A stretch of DNA of 64,000 nucleotides from Antedon bifida (taxonomy: Eukaryota; Echinodermata; Crinoidea; Comatulida; Antedonidae): assembly GCA_963402885.1 (NCBI GenBank), contig OY727096.1, forward strand, positions 10,955,820-11,019,819, written 5' to 3'. A model generated the notes under the pieces. The model was not told the origin of the DNA. It saw only the letters and a program-made list of their open reading frames with translations, and ran no database searches. Position numbers and translations under genes: made by a program. Shown one piece after another: positions 30,101 to 37,768 of the stretch (positions are counted from its first letter, which is position 1; every line of letters begins with the position of its first letter).

Positions 30101-33100
30101 TCATAAATTACCTGCTATGATAGTCCTGGCCATGATAGAACCAATAATAAGCCATTTGGAGGAGGTTTGCGCAGGGTTTTTTTGGTTTGCGCTTGGTTTG
30201 CGCTGTTTGCGCTTGGTTTACGCAGTTTGCGCAGTTTAGCAATACCCTTATCGAATTGCTTGCAATGGAGCTCTACTCTTATTTTTATAACTCAAGGTCT
30301 GGTAGCTAAAGCCTGTTTTCCAGTCGACGTTATCATCGTTGAACTTTTAATGATCAACGATGTTAGCGTTTCTTGAAATGATAACGATAGAACATTTACT
30401 TTCTAGCACTGAACGTTAGAGTTGAAACCCCTGTCTTCTTCCTCGACGTTGTCATAATGCGAAAAAATGAAACAGAAAAATTAAGTTCTCGGATCTCAGA
30501 AGAAGAGCCAATTTTTATAAAAGAGAGAGTTTTCCTACCAATTCTAGGCCGACACCTGATGATGTAGGAGATGTAGCCTACTAGCCCTACTCTACTATTT
30601 CTAAACTGATAATTCTTCATTCTTAGTATGCCTAACCTAGTTGTACAGTAATAGAATTTTGGACTAGGCTGAAGACCCTACCTAATACCACGGCTACTTT
30701 CCAGAACAACATTCATTCGCCGATTATTATTAACGATAGCGTCGACTGGAAAACAGGCTTTATAAAAAGTCATTTGAAATGCCTACTGTATATTTGAAAA
30801 ACGACTAATGTTTTGTACACAACATAATTCAAATGAAAGCTTATGTTTACGTACAGTATGTCAACAGTTCATGACATAATAATTGTTGATTATTATAAGG
30901 CTGACCAACTTCAATATGAAGTATTGATTTTATTGTGGCAACCTGCCAAACAGAAGGTTAAATAAACAGAAGGTTAAATATTTGTTTTCTATTCTGCATG
31001 TGTACGAACCAAAATGTACAGACAATACATTGTTATTGCAATTAACACTCATTTCCAAACTTTCTGTTAAACATGTTTTAGCAAAATATGATTTAATCAT
31101 ATGGGTACGGTGATTGTCCACTTCATTATTAACAATGTATTTACTGTAGGTAGTAAAATGGTCAAGATGCTAGCAGTTAGTTGAGGTCAAAAGCGTTCAA
31201 CAAGATTATGTGATATCCATTGTTATGGCCTTCCAAATGTGATCACTGGGTATAATTTATGTATTTTGAGAACATCTTAAACAGTTATTTGTACAGGTAA
31301 TGGGTCATTCTTCAGTAAGTGTCTAAAATCGTGTCCCGATACTTTGGTGGGATAGAGACTGAAAATTCATCATTAAAAAATAAAAATTCTTGACTTAAAT
31401 CACAATCAACATTATTGTAAATATAATTAATTACATAAAACAAAGATAATTACATTGATATTGTTAATTTTTATAAAAATGTTTCAGGCAACCCCCTAAA
31501 ATCCTATGTCCCGATCGTACATCTTCATTTTTATGATCGCCATATATATTTGATAACAGGACTTTTGTTATCGAAAATATTGTAAAAAGTTAGTTAATCA
31601 TGATTTCATGCGATTATATTCTTCGAAATACATCTCTACATACATTAAATCTCAAACTTTAAAGTTTTTGTTTGGAAAAAGCTTGTCCCGCAGTTTTGTG
31701 TCATTTCCGTCACATAATTTAAATGTGCCGTCTACAGTTTAATGAACGGCGGGGAAAAAAATTTACTGTGCGTTGTAAACATGCGAAGATATTGAAATAA
31801 AATTAGCCGCACATAATTTTCAATAAAAGAGGAAAAAAACTAATAAAACAAGGTTTTAGAAAAATTACAGTTGCATACCTTTATTGAATGTCATATCCGA
31901 ACGGTATAGAACTCATTAAATAATTATAATTTCTGTTTTTTTTCAACTGGAAGTACAGGTTATTCACGGTATCTAGAAGTATGCAATCCGTCTCCGCTGT
32001 CAGACATGCCTATGATGTGATCCTAGGCTGTCCTATGCTAAATACATCATCTCCGTCACGGTCAGCTCCGTCACATTTCTCAATGTTTCGTTGTGACGGA
32101 GATGACGGCCCGTGACGGATATGACTTTTTGTTATTGCCAGGGCCTTTTTTGTTGTACATTTTGTTTTGTATATCTTTATTATATTATTACATTGTATAT
32201 CTATGTGACTCTGGTCAATAAACATATTCAAATCATATCTTAAAGTCATCTCCGTCACATGATTTTTTAGGTTCGTCATATCCGTCACATGGATATTTTA
32301 TCCTTTTAAATCCTAAAATATTTAAGTAATGAATGCAATTATGTGGTATAATTGAAATATAAACAATATTCTTCTATGTCAATGGATAGTAATATTACTT
32401 CAACAGAATTTTGTAAAACATCACTAATAGTCATACTATTTTCTGAAAATTATTATTTTTTGGAATAGTAAATGGTTTTGAACGTATAACATCATACTAA
32501 TAAATGTTAAAACAATCATTTTTTGATTAATAGAGACAAAAATAATGTATAGTATCAAAGAATTAATAATGGAAATAATTTTATAAATACTAAACCGTTA
32601 GTTTTTCTATCTTTGTATATTCCATAAATGTGAGGGAAATGACAGTAACATAGAACCATGTATTTATAAATACGAATAAAATACGAAATATATAGTAAAG
32701 ATTGCACCAAACATACGCTTGCCATGTAATACATGTTTATTTATCTGAATAAACTTTTAAAATTTAAAAAATGCAAATTTTAAAATCGATTTTTTATAAA
32801 CCTGAAATTAGACACTTACTGAAGAATGACCCTAATATGTCGCGTTTTATAGCCAAGAGGTGACAAATAATGTATTAACATATCGACTGAGTGGTCGACT
32901 GGTTAAAACAGTACAGTGGTAATGTAACACAGCCATAAATTCAGCAAGGGTTCTACACTCAATCGCTTCTGGTTTTGGATGAGTCTTCTCGGATAAGGAC
33001 TAAAAACTGTAGGCCAAGTGTAACTGTGATAATCAACATGATGATTGTGGGAACTACAATGATATAAAAGGGCTATTTGTTTGCAGCAGAAACCAAATCA

Positions 33101-35728
33101 ATCAGGGACAATTTTTAAAAATTGTTCAGACAACACTAAATATCAACTGCTGTTCAGACAACACTAGAAATCAATTGATATAAATTATTACTAAATATAT
33201 TAGGAAATTATCAGAAAAAATGTTATTTTATTTCCTTATTAATATCATTGTACTTGAGAGTTTGGATGTTCATTTCACTTTCTATGTAGAACAATGTGTT
33301 CTCTATTTAATTGGTGTATTATAATACTTTATGATACTGTTGTTGGTAAATGATTAAAAAAAATAAGACATCATTAAAATGTTGATTTGGTACTTTTACT
33401 ATCATTACCAGCAGACTTGTATACATCGACCACTTTCACCTTCAGAATTCTGTAAACATGCCAATGTTGCACCTTTTGGTACGCCTCTTTTTACACATGA
33501 ATAAAAGTATAAACTCTAGCATGCACACAGTATATTGCCTAGTTTCTGTGTGAAATTGTCTTATAACTTCATGGTTGTACTATATACTGTACAGTTGTGT
33601 ACACATTGTTGATATTCAACATCAATAGATTTGTACCATTAATAACTCTGTAGTAGGTCTGACAAGCCCTAAACTAAAGACAGACCTTTAGATGATGAAT
33701 CTGTGATTGAATGATCAAAACTTCTAAAAAATGTAATAGATAGAACTACTTTAGAAATATTTACTATTTAAACCAGTCTTGCACAAAGGCTGATGATCGC
33801 ATTCAAATATCTTTCAAAAGGTAATGAATAGTTACTGTAGTTTATTTTTCAGATAATCCTTCTTAATCTTTTGAAATACACTAGCATACAGTACAATCAT
33901 CAAGAGAAATTACAACAAAATGCAAGTAAGTAGTTGTACTGTAGCCAGTTTATACTTCATAACTACACTCAATTTATTCTTTCTTTCCTTCCTAGGAGCA
34001 TTGCCTAGGCCATTTATTATACGTAGGCCATTGGATCAAATACATCATAAATATAAACAATAAAATAAACTTATGTGTGTGTTAAATAATGCTTTCTCTT
34101 TTTATAAGCAAAGTAAATGAACTTAGCAAGGTTAGAATAAATATTTTCTTTTTTACACTTGACATATTTTTCAACAGAAGGAAATTTTAAGTAAAAAGAT
34201 GAAAGTAATTGTTTTCTTAAATTATTAAAAGGACATTGTAATGAAAAATGAAACTCGTTTTCAACTAAATTATTGTTACAAACTTTGTAGTTATAATTTG
34301 TTTAATTTTAAATTCTTTACTATGGTTATGAAAACTGTATTATGTAAAGACATTGAGCTTAGGTTTAACCAAACGAATACTAAACTGAATGCTAAAAACA
34401 TATTTGATTGTTGAATATAGTAGAATAGTTTGATAGAAAAAACACAATAGAGTAGTCTGTTTATAGTTAGGTATATTTGGTTGATAGGGGGAGCAACTAT
34501 CAACCAAATAAACCTAAATAATCAATGAGGCCCATGCTGTCCGTCGTATCGTCAAATCAGGCGAACCGGTGCATAGGGTGGCTACAAAATTTAGGTACCT
34601 TGTTTTAATTAATACCGAAAAATACATTGCGTGTGTGCGCATTGTCCATGCTTCTAAAAATGCGATGGCAATTGGTGTTTATTAACTCTACGAACCACCC
34701 TACGTTTGACGTGTAATTATCATAACATCGTAGGCCTACTACGCCGTCGGATATGATACGAACAATACATCGTAGGCCGGCTACGTTCAGAACAATGACA
34801 TTAGGCCTAGTCGCGACTCCTGCAAATCCTGTGTGAAGCTGTGATATTTATCAACTATATAATAAAGTAATACTAGACCCCTACTAATACTATTGTTTTA
34901 CTAGGACTATTATTGTCCTTTTTAATAAAATATGTAAAAATAAATATATTTATTAAATTAAAAAGAGGCTATTTTTATTTGTTTACTGAATACTGCCAAG
35001 TCGACATACAACAAAAATATAGTTATTAACATTAATTAATAATTAATGTTAATAATGAGCTTCCCTAACACCTCAACCACTTTTAAAATGTTATAAATTG
35101 ACAACTGTTTATTTTATTTTCAATACAAAAATTAATAAACTGTCATTGAACTCTGAAATTATTAGGGCATGACCTGTCATCCACTAAATTTTAGCAGTAA
35201 ACAATTTTTTATTATATTAAAAAAGGGGGTCATAAGGAAATGAATTAGAAGGGGTATAATGTATTGATGGCAGGAACTAAAAAGGGGCAAGGTACAGTAT
35301 GGGAATATCTAAACAATCGAGATGTTATGCAAAATCTTTAGTTTTATCGATACTCGTTGCAAATTGGGCTGACATTAACCCCTTATAAGTAAAGTAAATA
35401 ACAAGGTTCAATTGAATTCATCGAAGCTTGACCTCTATCTATTTATACCCAGGTATTGCTTTCCTGGGAATCAAGTAAACGTTTTTGTTGGAAATTGAAG
35501 AAGGGGTATGGTACCTTTTTTGGGAATGTAAATTTACTTATTATCTCACTACATAATATACCAGAAGTAGTTTTTATTGCAACCAAAATAAAACACATCA
35601 ACCGTACTTACCAGTACTTTGGTAAATCTTGCATCCAGATCTGTTTTGGCCGGCATTGGTTCCTGTAGGTGGACATTGTGAGGTCTTCTTCTGCCAGACT
35701 TTTCACTAGTGCTAGGCTCATTACCCAT
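67..35728 (-). CDS. FMNL: Formin-like protein (FMNL/FRL family), 5' part of gene, spliced
   Basis: Minus-strand gene. The first coding exons encode the N-terminus and the start of the GTPase-binding/FH3 region of a formin-like protein, an actin nucleator/elongator that acts downstream of Rho-family GTPases at the plasma membrane. Visible coding exons are 35612-35728 (distal first exon), 3099-3326 (alternative first exon), 518-601 and 67-147. All junctions are phase 0 with GT-AG sites. The joined reading frame contains [32 protein letters not shown] and DPGGTSR, which line up with the start of vertebrate FMNL1-3 (LPPDK, LLRQYD, KKWELICDQ and so on). The FH1, FH2 and DAD parts lie beyond position 1. 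The intron between the distal exon and the shared exon is about 35 kb and packed with transposons. The gene is divergent from CLP1. Assignment as FMNL is from residue matching by eye; a multiple-wing-hairs-like GBD/FH3 protein is the main alternative. Confidence 0.88.
518..601 (-). CDS. FMNL: FMNL shared exon, start of GBD
   Basis: 28 codons between an acceptor reading TTTAG (position 602) and a donor GTAAAG (position 517), phase 0 at both ends. The encoded residues include [19 protein letters not shown] and WDLICDQ. This is the most conserved stretch at the start of the FMNL GTPase-binding domain (LPPDK...LLRQYD...KKWELICDQ in vertebrates). The exon is compatible with either upstream first exon. 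Confidence 0.92.
1662..1838. mobile_element. MITE with CTTTCACACAG terminal inverted repeats
   Basis: The left end reads CTCTTTCACACAGACC and the right end CTCTGTGTGAAAGGGG, imperfect inverted repeats. Inside, ACGGTAATATTACCG and ATTACCGCAATATTACCGT are further inverted copies. GC content is clearly above the surroundings. The element is non-coding. A clean target duplication was not found, so the superfamily is open. The same terminal word recurs at 24599-24776. Confidence 0.5.
2814..2900. repeat. Short minisatellite, CTGGGCACATGGGC-type unit
   Basis: About four imperfect units of 20-22 bases built on AACTGGGCACATGGGC run through this interval. No function is apparent. Confidence 0.5.
3099..3326 (-). 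CDS. FMNL: FMNL alternative internal first exon
   Basis: 76 codons from ATG at 3326 to CAT at 3099, followed by the strong donor GTAAGTAG, phase 0. Splicing to 518-601 gives ...[16 protein letters not shown]. An in-frame TAA lies two codons upstream of the ATG, so this is a true initiating exon and not an extension of an internal one. The N-terminus MGTNHSRS again fits the myristoylation pattern (Gly2, Ser6), although the sequence is otherwise unrelated to the distal exon. The middle is very basic ([15 protein letters not shown]), and the end ([17 protein letters not shown]) looks amphipathic. The clean start, open frame and matching splice phase argue for a genuine alternative promoter isoform. 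Transcript support is not visible from sequence. Confidence 0.75.
3343..3352 (-). promoter_or_regulatory. TATA-like element next to FMNL alternative exon
   Basis: On the minus strand TATATAAAAG lies about 17-26 bases upstream of the ATG at 3326. A start site 30 bases downstream would fall at or just past that ATG, in which case translation would begin at the in-frame Met20. The region is AT-rich, so chance occurrence is likely. Confidence 0.2.
3353..6880. other. Non-coding intron sequence, nothing recognised
   Basis: Low-complexity, AT-rich sequence of the large FMNL intron. The short open frames have no recognisable motif, no Kozak-like context and no splice partners that extend them. No structured RNA was recognised. 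Confidence 0.5.
6885..7135 (+). mobile_element. tRNA-headed SINE, copy A (5' end degraded)
   Basis: From the GAGTTCAAATCTC B-box-like segment (about 6890) onward this matches the copy at 13615-13915. Shared blocks include CAGTAGATGACTTT, TTACACAGTCAATATCATC or its variant, ACTCGAGGA.ATATACGAT, GTCATGTGATGCAGTTTCAA and TTACATAGGCTATGTAATAT. The divergence indicates an old insertion. The A-box half is poorly preserved compared with the second copy. Confidence 0.6.
7222..7533. mobile_element. MITE with about 50-bp inverted repeats
   Basis: TAGAAGATTACTACCATTCA at the left is the inverse of the right end (7503-7533), and the homology continues inward through a TTTCATACCTA/TAGGTATGAAAT pair. The left terminal block is itself duplicated (7222-7250 and 7266-7300). 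The centre carries a GC-rich hairpin, TTTTAACTCGGC...GCCTCGTTAAAA. Target duplication is unclear. Confidence 0.6.
7534..10439. other. Non-coding intron sequence, nothing recognised
   Basis: AT-rich FMNL intron sequence with no supported gene or RNA. A single TTTCTGCTGCC word near 9829 resembles one end of the small hairpin family described at 15298-15526 and 20836-21715. Confidence 0.5.
10440..12199. mobile_element. Palindromic foldback element with 8-bp TSD
   Basis: Inverted ends ATGGGCGGCCATTAGGGCC are flanked on both sides by the direct repeat AGCTATCT (10432-10439 and 12200-12207). Each arm, about 480 bp, contains a small tandem array of TTGCCGTAAGGACAAA-type units (10535-10715 and inverted at 11925-12090). 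The loop holds three roughly 182-bp tandem units and an inverted partial unit. The apparent open reading frames (for example 11645-11911 and 11929-12201) are arm sequence, not genes. No transposase is present. The 8-bp TSD fits hAT, P or foldback-type elements. Confidence 0.8.
10975..11515. repeat. Three tandem units of about 182 bp
   Basis: Three head-to-tail copies, starting near 10975, 11157 and 11337, each begin TTTGTGAGAAAACGGCGGAT (or TTTGTAAG...), pass through ACTTGGTGGGATTATA and end near ACTCAATTACG. A partial fourth copy follows in inverted orientation at about 11521-11690. Confidence 0.75.
12208..13614. other. Non-coding intron sequence, nothing recognised
   Basis: AT-rich FMNL intron sequence with no supported coding potential, structured RNA or terminal repeats. 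Confidence 0.5.
13615..13915 (+). mobile_element. tRNA-headed SINE, copy B (more complete)
   Basis: The head GTTCCGTGGCGCAGCGCATG resembles a pol III A box, and CGCGAGTTCAAGACCC, about 50 bases later, resembles a B box. The body matches the copy at 6885-7135 over about 230 bases with scattered substitutions. The tail ends at GGCTATGTAATATA. The precise parental tRNA was not identified. Confidence 0.65.
13916..15297. other. Non-coding intron sequence, nothing recognised
   Basis: AT-rich FMNL intron sequence without recognisable genes or elements. Confidence 0.5.
15298..15526. mobile_element. Pair of TTTCTGCTG hairpin elements
   Basis: Two adjacent short hairpins. The first runs from GTTTCTGCTGCAACTGCCC to CCATTTCTGCTAAC, with an AT-rich self-complementary core (ATACGGTATT, TTTTTTATACC). 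The second runs from GTTTCTGCTGCCAAAA to TTTTCTTGGCAGCAGAAAAA, with core ATACGGTATT...AATACCGTAT. The ends match the Harbinger-like termini at 20836 and 21715, so these look like very short internally deleted relatives. Confidence 0.5.
15527..16673. other. Non-coding intron sequence, nothing recognised
   Basis: AT-rich FMNL intron sequence. The frame at 15637-15861 begins at a non-ATG codon and shows no motif. Confidence 0.45.
18412..18484 (+). tRNA. tRNA-Ala(AGC)-like, probably a decaying gene
   Basis: 73 bases fold as a tRNA. The acceptor stem pairs GGGGGAC with GTCTTCC (two G-U pairs). The A box TAGCTCAAATGG is canonical for tRNA-Ala. The anticodon arm is CTCAC-TTAGCAT-GTGAG with anticodon AGC, and the discriminator base is A. 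The T arm is weaker: CCGAG/CCCGG has one mismatch, and the T loop ATCATTG departs from the usual ATCGATG, which damages the B box. A T5 tract follows at 18490-18494 and could end pol III transcription. It sits inside the loop of the palindromic element, so it may be a captured or retroposed copy. It is either a functional divergent gene or a pseudogene. Confidence 0.6.
18722..19260. repeat. Tandem array, about 117-150-bp unit with ACCGACCGACCG
   Basis: Four to five units begin with a TTTACCGACCGACCG-type tract (near 18728, 18878, 19003, 19120 and 19249). They continue through AAATTGCTGAAAATGTT, ATTTGCCTCCAAGTATTAAT and AAAATAACGA..AAATATGAAT. Unit length varies by small deletions. The array lies in the loop of the palindromic element. 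Confidence 0.75.
20109..20835. other. Non-coding intron sequence
   Basis: No supported gene. A diverged copy of Harbinger-like ends occurs near 20268-20352 (TTTCAGACTCAACCTATGGA ... AAAGCATAACTCTGTAGATC ... CATGCCCTAA). It resembles the element at 21719-22083 in miniature. Confidence 0.45.
20836..21715. mobile_element. Harbinger-like non-autonomous element, TAA TSD
   Basis: Left end GGGTCTGTTTCTGCTGAA and right end TTCAGCAGAAACAGGCCC form an 18-base terminal inverted repeat with one mismatch. Both sides are flanked by TAA (20833-20835 and 21716-21718). A 3-bp TWA target and GGG-starting ends are typical of PIF/Harbinger elements. The interior has no transposase. It contains a hairpin TAACAATCAAATG...CATTTGATTGTTA near 21385-21415 and several ATCGATTA/CGGTTA words near the right end. 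Confidence 0.7.
21719..22083. mobile_element. Harbinger-like MITE, TAA TSD, abutting its neighbour
   Basis: The left end GGGCCTGTTCAGACCTACGG and the right end (inverse GGGTATGTTCAGATCCATGG) continue inward through AGTTATGCTTT. TAA flanks both sides (21716-21718 and 22084-22086). The left TAA is the same trinucleotide that ends the element at 20836-21715. There is a second nested inverted pair GGAGTTATGC...CGTACAACTCC. The element is non-coding. Confidence 0.72.
22598..24085. mobile_element. Non-autonomous hAT element, 8-bp TSD
   Basis: Inverted ends CAGTGGCGTATCCAG and CTGGATACGCCACTG are flanked by the 8-bp direct repeat CATCTGAC (22590-22597 and 24086-24093). The subterminal GGGGCCCGGCCCCCC / CCCGGCCCCCAC stretches are also inverted. 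The 8-bp duplication and CAGTG-type end fit hAT. No transposase is present. A 201-bp element is nested inside at 22869-23069. A diverged fragment of the same family lies at about 41300-41500. Confidence 0.8.
22869..23069. mobile_element. MITE nested in the hAT element, TA TSD
   Basis: AAGCGTCATTCCCACTAGAA at the left pairs with CAGTGGGAACCACGCTT at the right, with further inverted CGCAACGCAGCGACGCAA and TTGCGTC... blocks. TA flanks both ends. The core is rich in ACGCAACG/TTGCGTC words. The open frame covering it (22853-23101) is element sequence only. Confidence 0.65.
24224..24370. mobile_element. pogo/Tc1-like MITE, TA TSD
   Basis: Left end CAGTCAACTCTCCCAATACC and right end (inverse CAGTCAACTCTCCAAATACC) are flanked by TA at 24222-24223 and 24371-24372. 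CAGT-type ends with a TA duplication are typical of pogo/mariner relatives. A third inverted copy of the terminal region lies inside. It is related to the element at 63595-63704. Confidence 0.7.
24599..24776. mobile_element. MITE with AGTCC(C)TTTTCACACAG ends
   Basis: AGTCCTTTTCACACAG at the left and GTGTGTGAAAGGGACT at the right form inverted ends around a 178-bp AT-rich non-coding core. The terminal word is shared with the element at 1662-1838. The target duplication is not clear. Confidence 0.5.
25138..25211. mobile_element. Very short Harbinger-like MITE relic
   Basis: GGCCTGGTTCAGACAC at the left and GAGTCTGAACATACCC at the right resemble the ends of the element at 21719-22083. About 40 bases lie between, including TACGCCGCTTACATAACTCC. 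This looks like an extreme internal deletion. Confidence 0.5.
25651..26045. repeat. 395-bp segment duplicated at 28732-29126 (outer copy)
   Basis: It begins ACAGAATTAACAAATGCTTG and ends GTTTGAATTGACCACC. Read line by line against 28732-29126 I find no difference in 395 positions. This copy lies in ordinary intron sequence. It includes a TTTTTCTGCC...CAGCAGAAACAG hairpin with an ATAACCGGTTAT core. Confidence 0.85.
27235..30247. mobile_element. Palindromic Mutator-like element, 9-bp TSD, captured insert
   Basis: The 9-bp direct repeat TTATCGAAT lies at 27226-27234 and 30248-30256. The ends are imperfect inverted repeats sharing TGCTAAACTGCGC. Each arm starts with GCGCAAACCAAGCGCAAACA-type repeats. 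It then consists of tandem units of about 184 bp (CAAATGGCTTATTATTGG, TAGGACTATCATAGCAAGTA, TTTTGGGCGAAAAACATCAT), eight in the left arm and six inverted in the right. The centre holds a perfect-looking copy of 25651-26045. A 9-bp TSD is characteristic of Mutator-like elements. No transposase is encoded; the open frames (27516-27704, 27701-27889, 29840-30073) are the repeat unit. Confidence 0.82.
28732..29126. repeat. 395-bp captured copy of 25651-26045
   Basis: Same orientation and, by eye, identical sequence to 25651-26045. It occupies the loop of the palindromic element. The right boundary runs directly into arm sequence (ACCACC|CAAAAAATGATG). A short non-arm stretch (about 28690-28731) precedes the left boundary. 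Confidence 0.85.
30309..30760. mobile_element. MITE, AAGCCTGTTTTCCAGTCGAC ends, TA TSD
   Basis: AAGCCTGTTTTCCAGTCGAC at the left and GTCGACTGGAAAACAGGCTT at the right are perfect 20-base inverted repeats flanked by TA. The inward sequence continues as GTTATCATCG / CGATAGC. It is non-coding and lies 50 bp outside the right target repeat of the palindromic Mutator-like element. Confidence 0.75.
31302..32832. mobile_element. Non-autonomous DNA transposon, 25-bp TIR
   Basis: GGGTCATTCTTCAGTAAGTG (continuing TCTAA) at the left is the perfect inverse of the right end (32808-32832). TAAT flanks both sides (31298-31301 and 32833-32836), so the TSD is 4 bp, or TAA plus a shared base. The interior contains repeated CTCCGTCACA / TGTGACGGAGATGACGG words near 32040-32290 in both orientations. 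No transposase is present; the frame at 32010-32288 is built on those repeats. Confidence 0.72.
32837..35611. other. Non-coding intron sequence with two strong hairpins
   Basis: AT-rich FMNL intron. Two near-perfect hairpins stand out: TATTTGGTTGATAG/CTATCAACCAAATA around 34470-34512, with a 9-base loop, and ATTAACATTAATTA/TAATTAATGTTAAT around 35025-35057. A CAGCAGAAACC word occurs near 33083. No gene is supported. Confidence 0.5.
35612..35728 (-). CDS. FMNL: FMNL distal first coding exon (myristoylated N-terminus)
   Basis: 39 codons from ATG at 35728 to the donor GTAAGTAC just after 35612, phase 0. The start MGNEPSTS matches the FMNL start MGN and fits the N-myristoylation pattern (Gly2, small residue at position 6). 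The end, [10 protein letters not shown], aligns with the ELEERFAIVL-type end of vertebrate FMNL first exons and runs straight into VQMDLPPEK of the exon at 518-601. An in-frame TGA lies 21 codons upstream of the ATG, which supports this start. The 5'UTR boundary is not certain; a CAG just upstream of the open stretch could be an acceptor for an upstream untranslated exon. Confidence 0.88.
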
Positions 35729-35791
35729 GTTGATTTGCAGCTTATATCCAACTGGTCGCTCTCCAGCAAAAACCTGAAGTCGATGAACTCA

Positions 35792-37201
35792 AAATAATGT
35801 TAAATTTTGAATGTTATTATGAAGTTCCTTTTATAGTTTCCACAACGTTAGAGTGATTGAAGGTCAATATAAATCCCTATATGACGTAATAGTATGTTTA
35901 GTCAGAACTTAAAATCCATTTGGGTAATCGAAAAACAAGCATTAAACGAGGATCACTTCCTCTGAGTTTTGTATCCAGCTTAATAAGGCCTTGAATAAGT
36001 GCTACAGAAATAAAATTTGTGTGCAGCAGGGCGTGAAACCAGTAGTTGTATGTATGGCTTTATTTAATACCAACTTCACGTACCGGGTAGCGGGATAAGA
36101 TCCGTCATATATATGACTTATCGTACACAGTATACCAAAATTCTAATGTACGTGTACAATCCCAAAGAAATCAGAATTCAATGTGGCTATTTTTCAGGTC
36201 GAAGGCTCATTCATGGTAATCCACTCCTACCACCACCACTCCATAACGCGGTTGTTTATCTTTCTCTAAAGTGCACACTTCCAATTCAATCAATTTGACT
36301 GGTGGTAAATAATAATTGAGGGCGCTGTAGCAAGTTCTAAAAACAACCGACACGCCGGAAAATGCACGCTGCTGCTTTAGCCAGGTACGTCCCAAGAGGA
36401 CTACTCATTCAGAAGTTAAAGCAAGCAGCAGTTATAGTTCTAGAGGCCGACGTTTTTGGTACTTTGTAAACTAGGACGGGTCATGCTAAAATTACAAACC
36501 CCAAAGCACATCTGGGAGAAGAGAGTCTATGAAAAAAATTAATTTTTAATAATTCGCTGTCAGATAATCATGGAATTATTATCAAAAAAGTTCATATACA
36601 GTAGTAGTAAAGTTTTTGGTTGTACTGTAATAGGATACAATTTGTTGACACTTGATGCATCTAGGCTTGATGAAGTGACTCCCAGATTAATATAATAAAG
36701 TAATATTATTTAGACATCATTTTTATTTAAATTATTTAATAAGCACATCATCTTTTACAGATTCAGTATTTTTTATTTTTCAATTTCAATTGCACAATTA
36801 TGACACATCAAATTATGAATTCTTGTTGTATTTTACTTCAAATACAAAAGTTATTCACTTCTGTAACAAACAAAATAATATTTATTCATGTATAAAAACA
36901 GAAAAGAAACGTTTAATTATAACCCAAAAACCATTGTCTGACAGACAATTTAAGTACTTTTTGCTTTAAATTACATTTTTTCAGGTAAATAATTGTTTGG
37001 TTAATGTGAATAACTATGATGTGACAATAAAATGACACATTCAAAAACAAATTTGAAATAAAAAATATTTTTCAGGGGGACAATATATCTTTAAAACTGT
37101 TACGTCAACAAGCGAGCAGCGTTTTTTGTGAGAAATATTTCTTGTTTATTTGTGGGCCGATTAGAATATTTTATTTTTACATTAGTGGTTTACATTTGAA
37201 A
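35792..37201. other. FMNL upstream region, promoter not resolved
   Basis: Upstream of the in-frame TGA that precedes the FMNL distal start. It probably includes 5'UTR and promoter sequence. I see no reliable TATA box or untranslated exon boundary. The overlapping frames at 36113-36298 and 36207-36395 have no homology. Confidence 0.35.
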
Positions 37202-37407
37202 AAAAAATAAAGGCATTTTACAACCATGGTCTTACACACGAGGATATAAGAGTAGTAAGGACGTTCTTTTATATCACTTCAAACGCTGGTCTGCCAAAAT
37301 TGGAGATTGGATCCGATAGCACACAGGATTGGACAACATCGAGAGCACACAGCCATAGAAAGCGTAGTAGCACATTTAGAAGACAAATTTGTTGAAGCTT
37401 CGGGAGC
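37202..37407. repeat. 206-bp tandem duplication, copy 1 (period 361)
   Basis: AATAAAGGCATTTTACAACC to GAAGCTTCGGGAGC, repeated at 37563-37768 with only a few substitutions (for example CGAGG/CGGTG, GACAAC/GACTAC). An open frame crosses it (37307-37528) but starts at TTG and is truncated in the second copy. A gene call is not supported. Confidence 0.75.
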
Positions 37408-37562
37408 CTGTTTGATAAAATGGGTCGACACTAAAGGAAATTGGAAAAGAATGTATTCTCGCCGGTATCAACGACCGTTCATTAATGATGTCATCGAAAT
37501 GCTGACCGACAAAATGCACAATTTGTAATAATAATAATTTAGGTATTTGTATATTAGATGTT

Positions 37563-37768
37563 AAAAAATAAAGGCATTTTACAACCATGGTCTTACACAC
37601 GGTGATATAAGAGTAGTAAGGACGTTCTTTTATATCACTTCAAACGCTGGTCTGCCAAAATTGGAGATTGGATCCGATAGCACACAGGATTGGACTACAT
37701 CGAGAGCACACAGCCATAGAAAGCGTAGTAGCACATTTAGAAGACAAATTTGTTGAAGCTTCGGGAGC
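37563..37768. repeat. 206-bp tandem duplication, copy 2
   Basis: Second copy of the 37202-37407 segment in the same orientation. Homology stops at GGGAGC, where copy 1 continues CTGTTTG and copy 2 continues GTTAAAA. Confidence 0.75.

Noticed and set aside
27235-30247. Regular repeats resembling a CRISPR-like array
   Set aside because: Units of about 184 bp are contiguous without unique spacers, inverted in the second half and bounded by a transposon target duplication. The context is eukaryotic.
32010-32288. Minus-strand frame beginning [14 protein letters not shown]
   Set aside because: Composed of the internal GTGACGGA-type repeats of the element at 31302-32832.
37307-37528. 73-residue open frame as a small gene
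   Set aside because: It starts at TTG, lies in a tandem duplication whose second copy breaks the frame, and has no recognisable motif.
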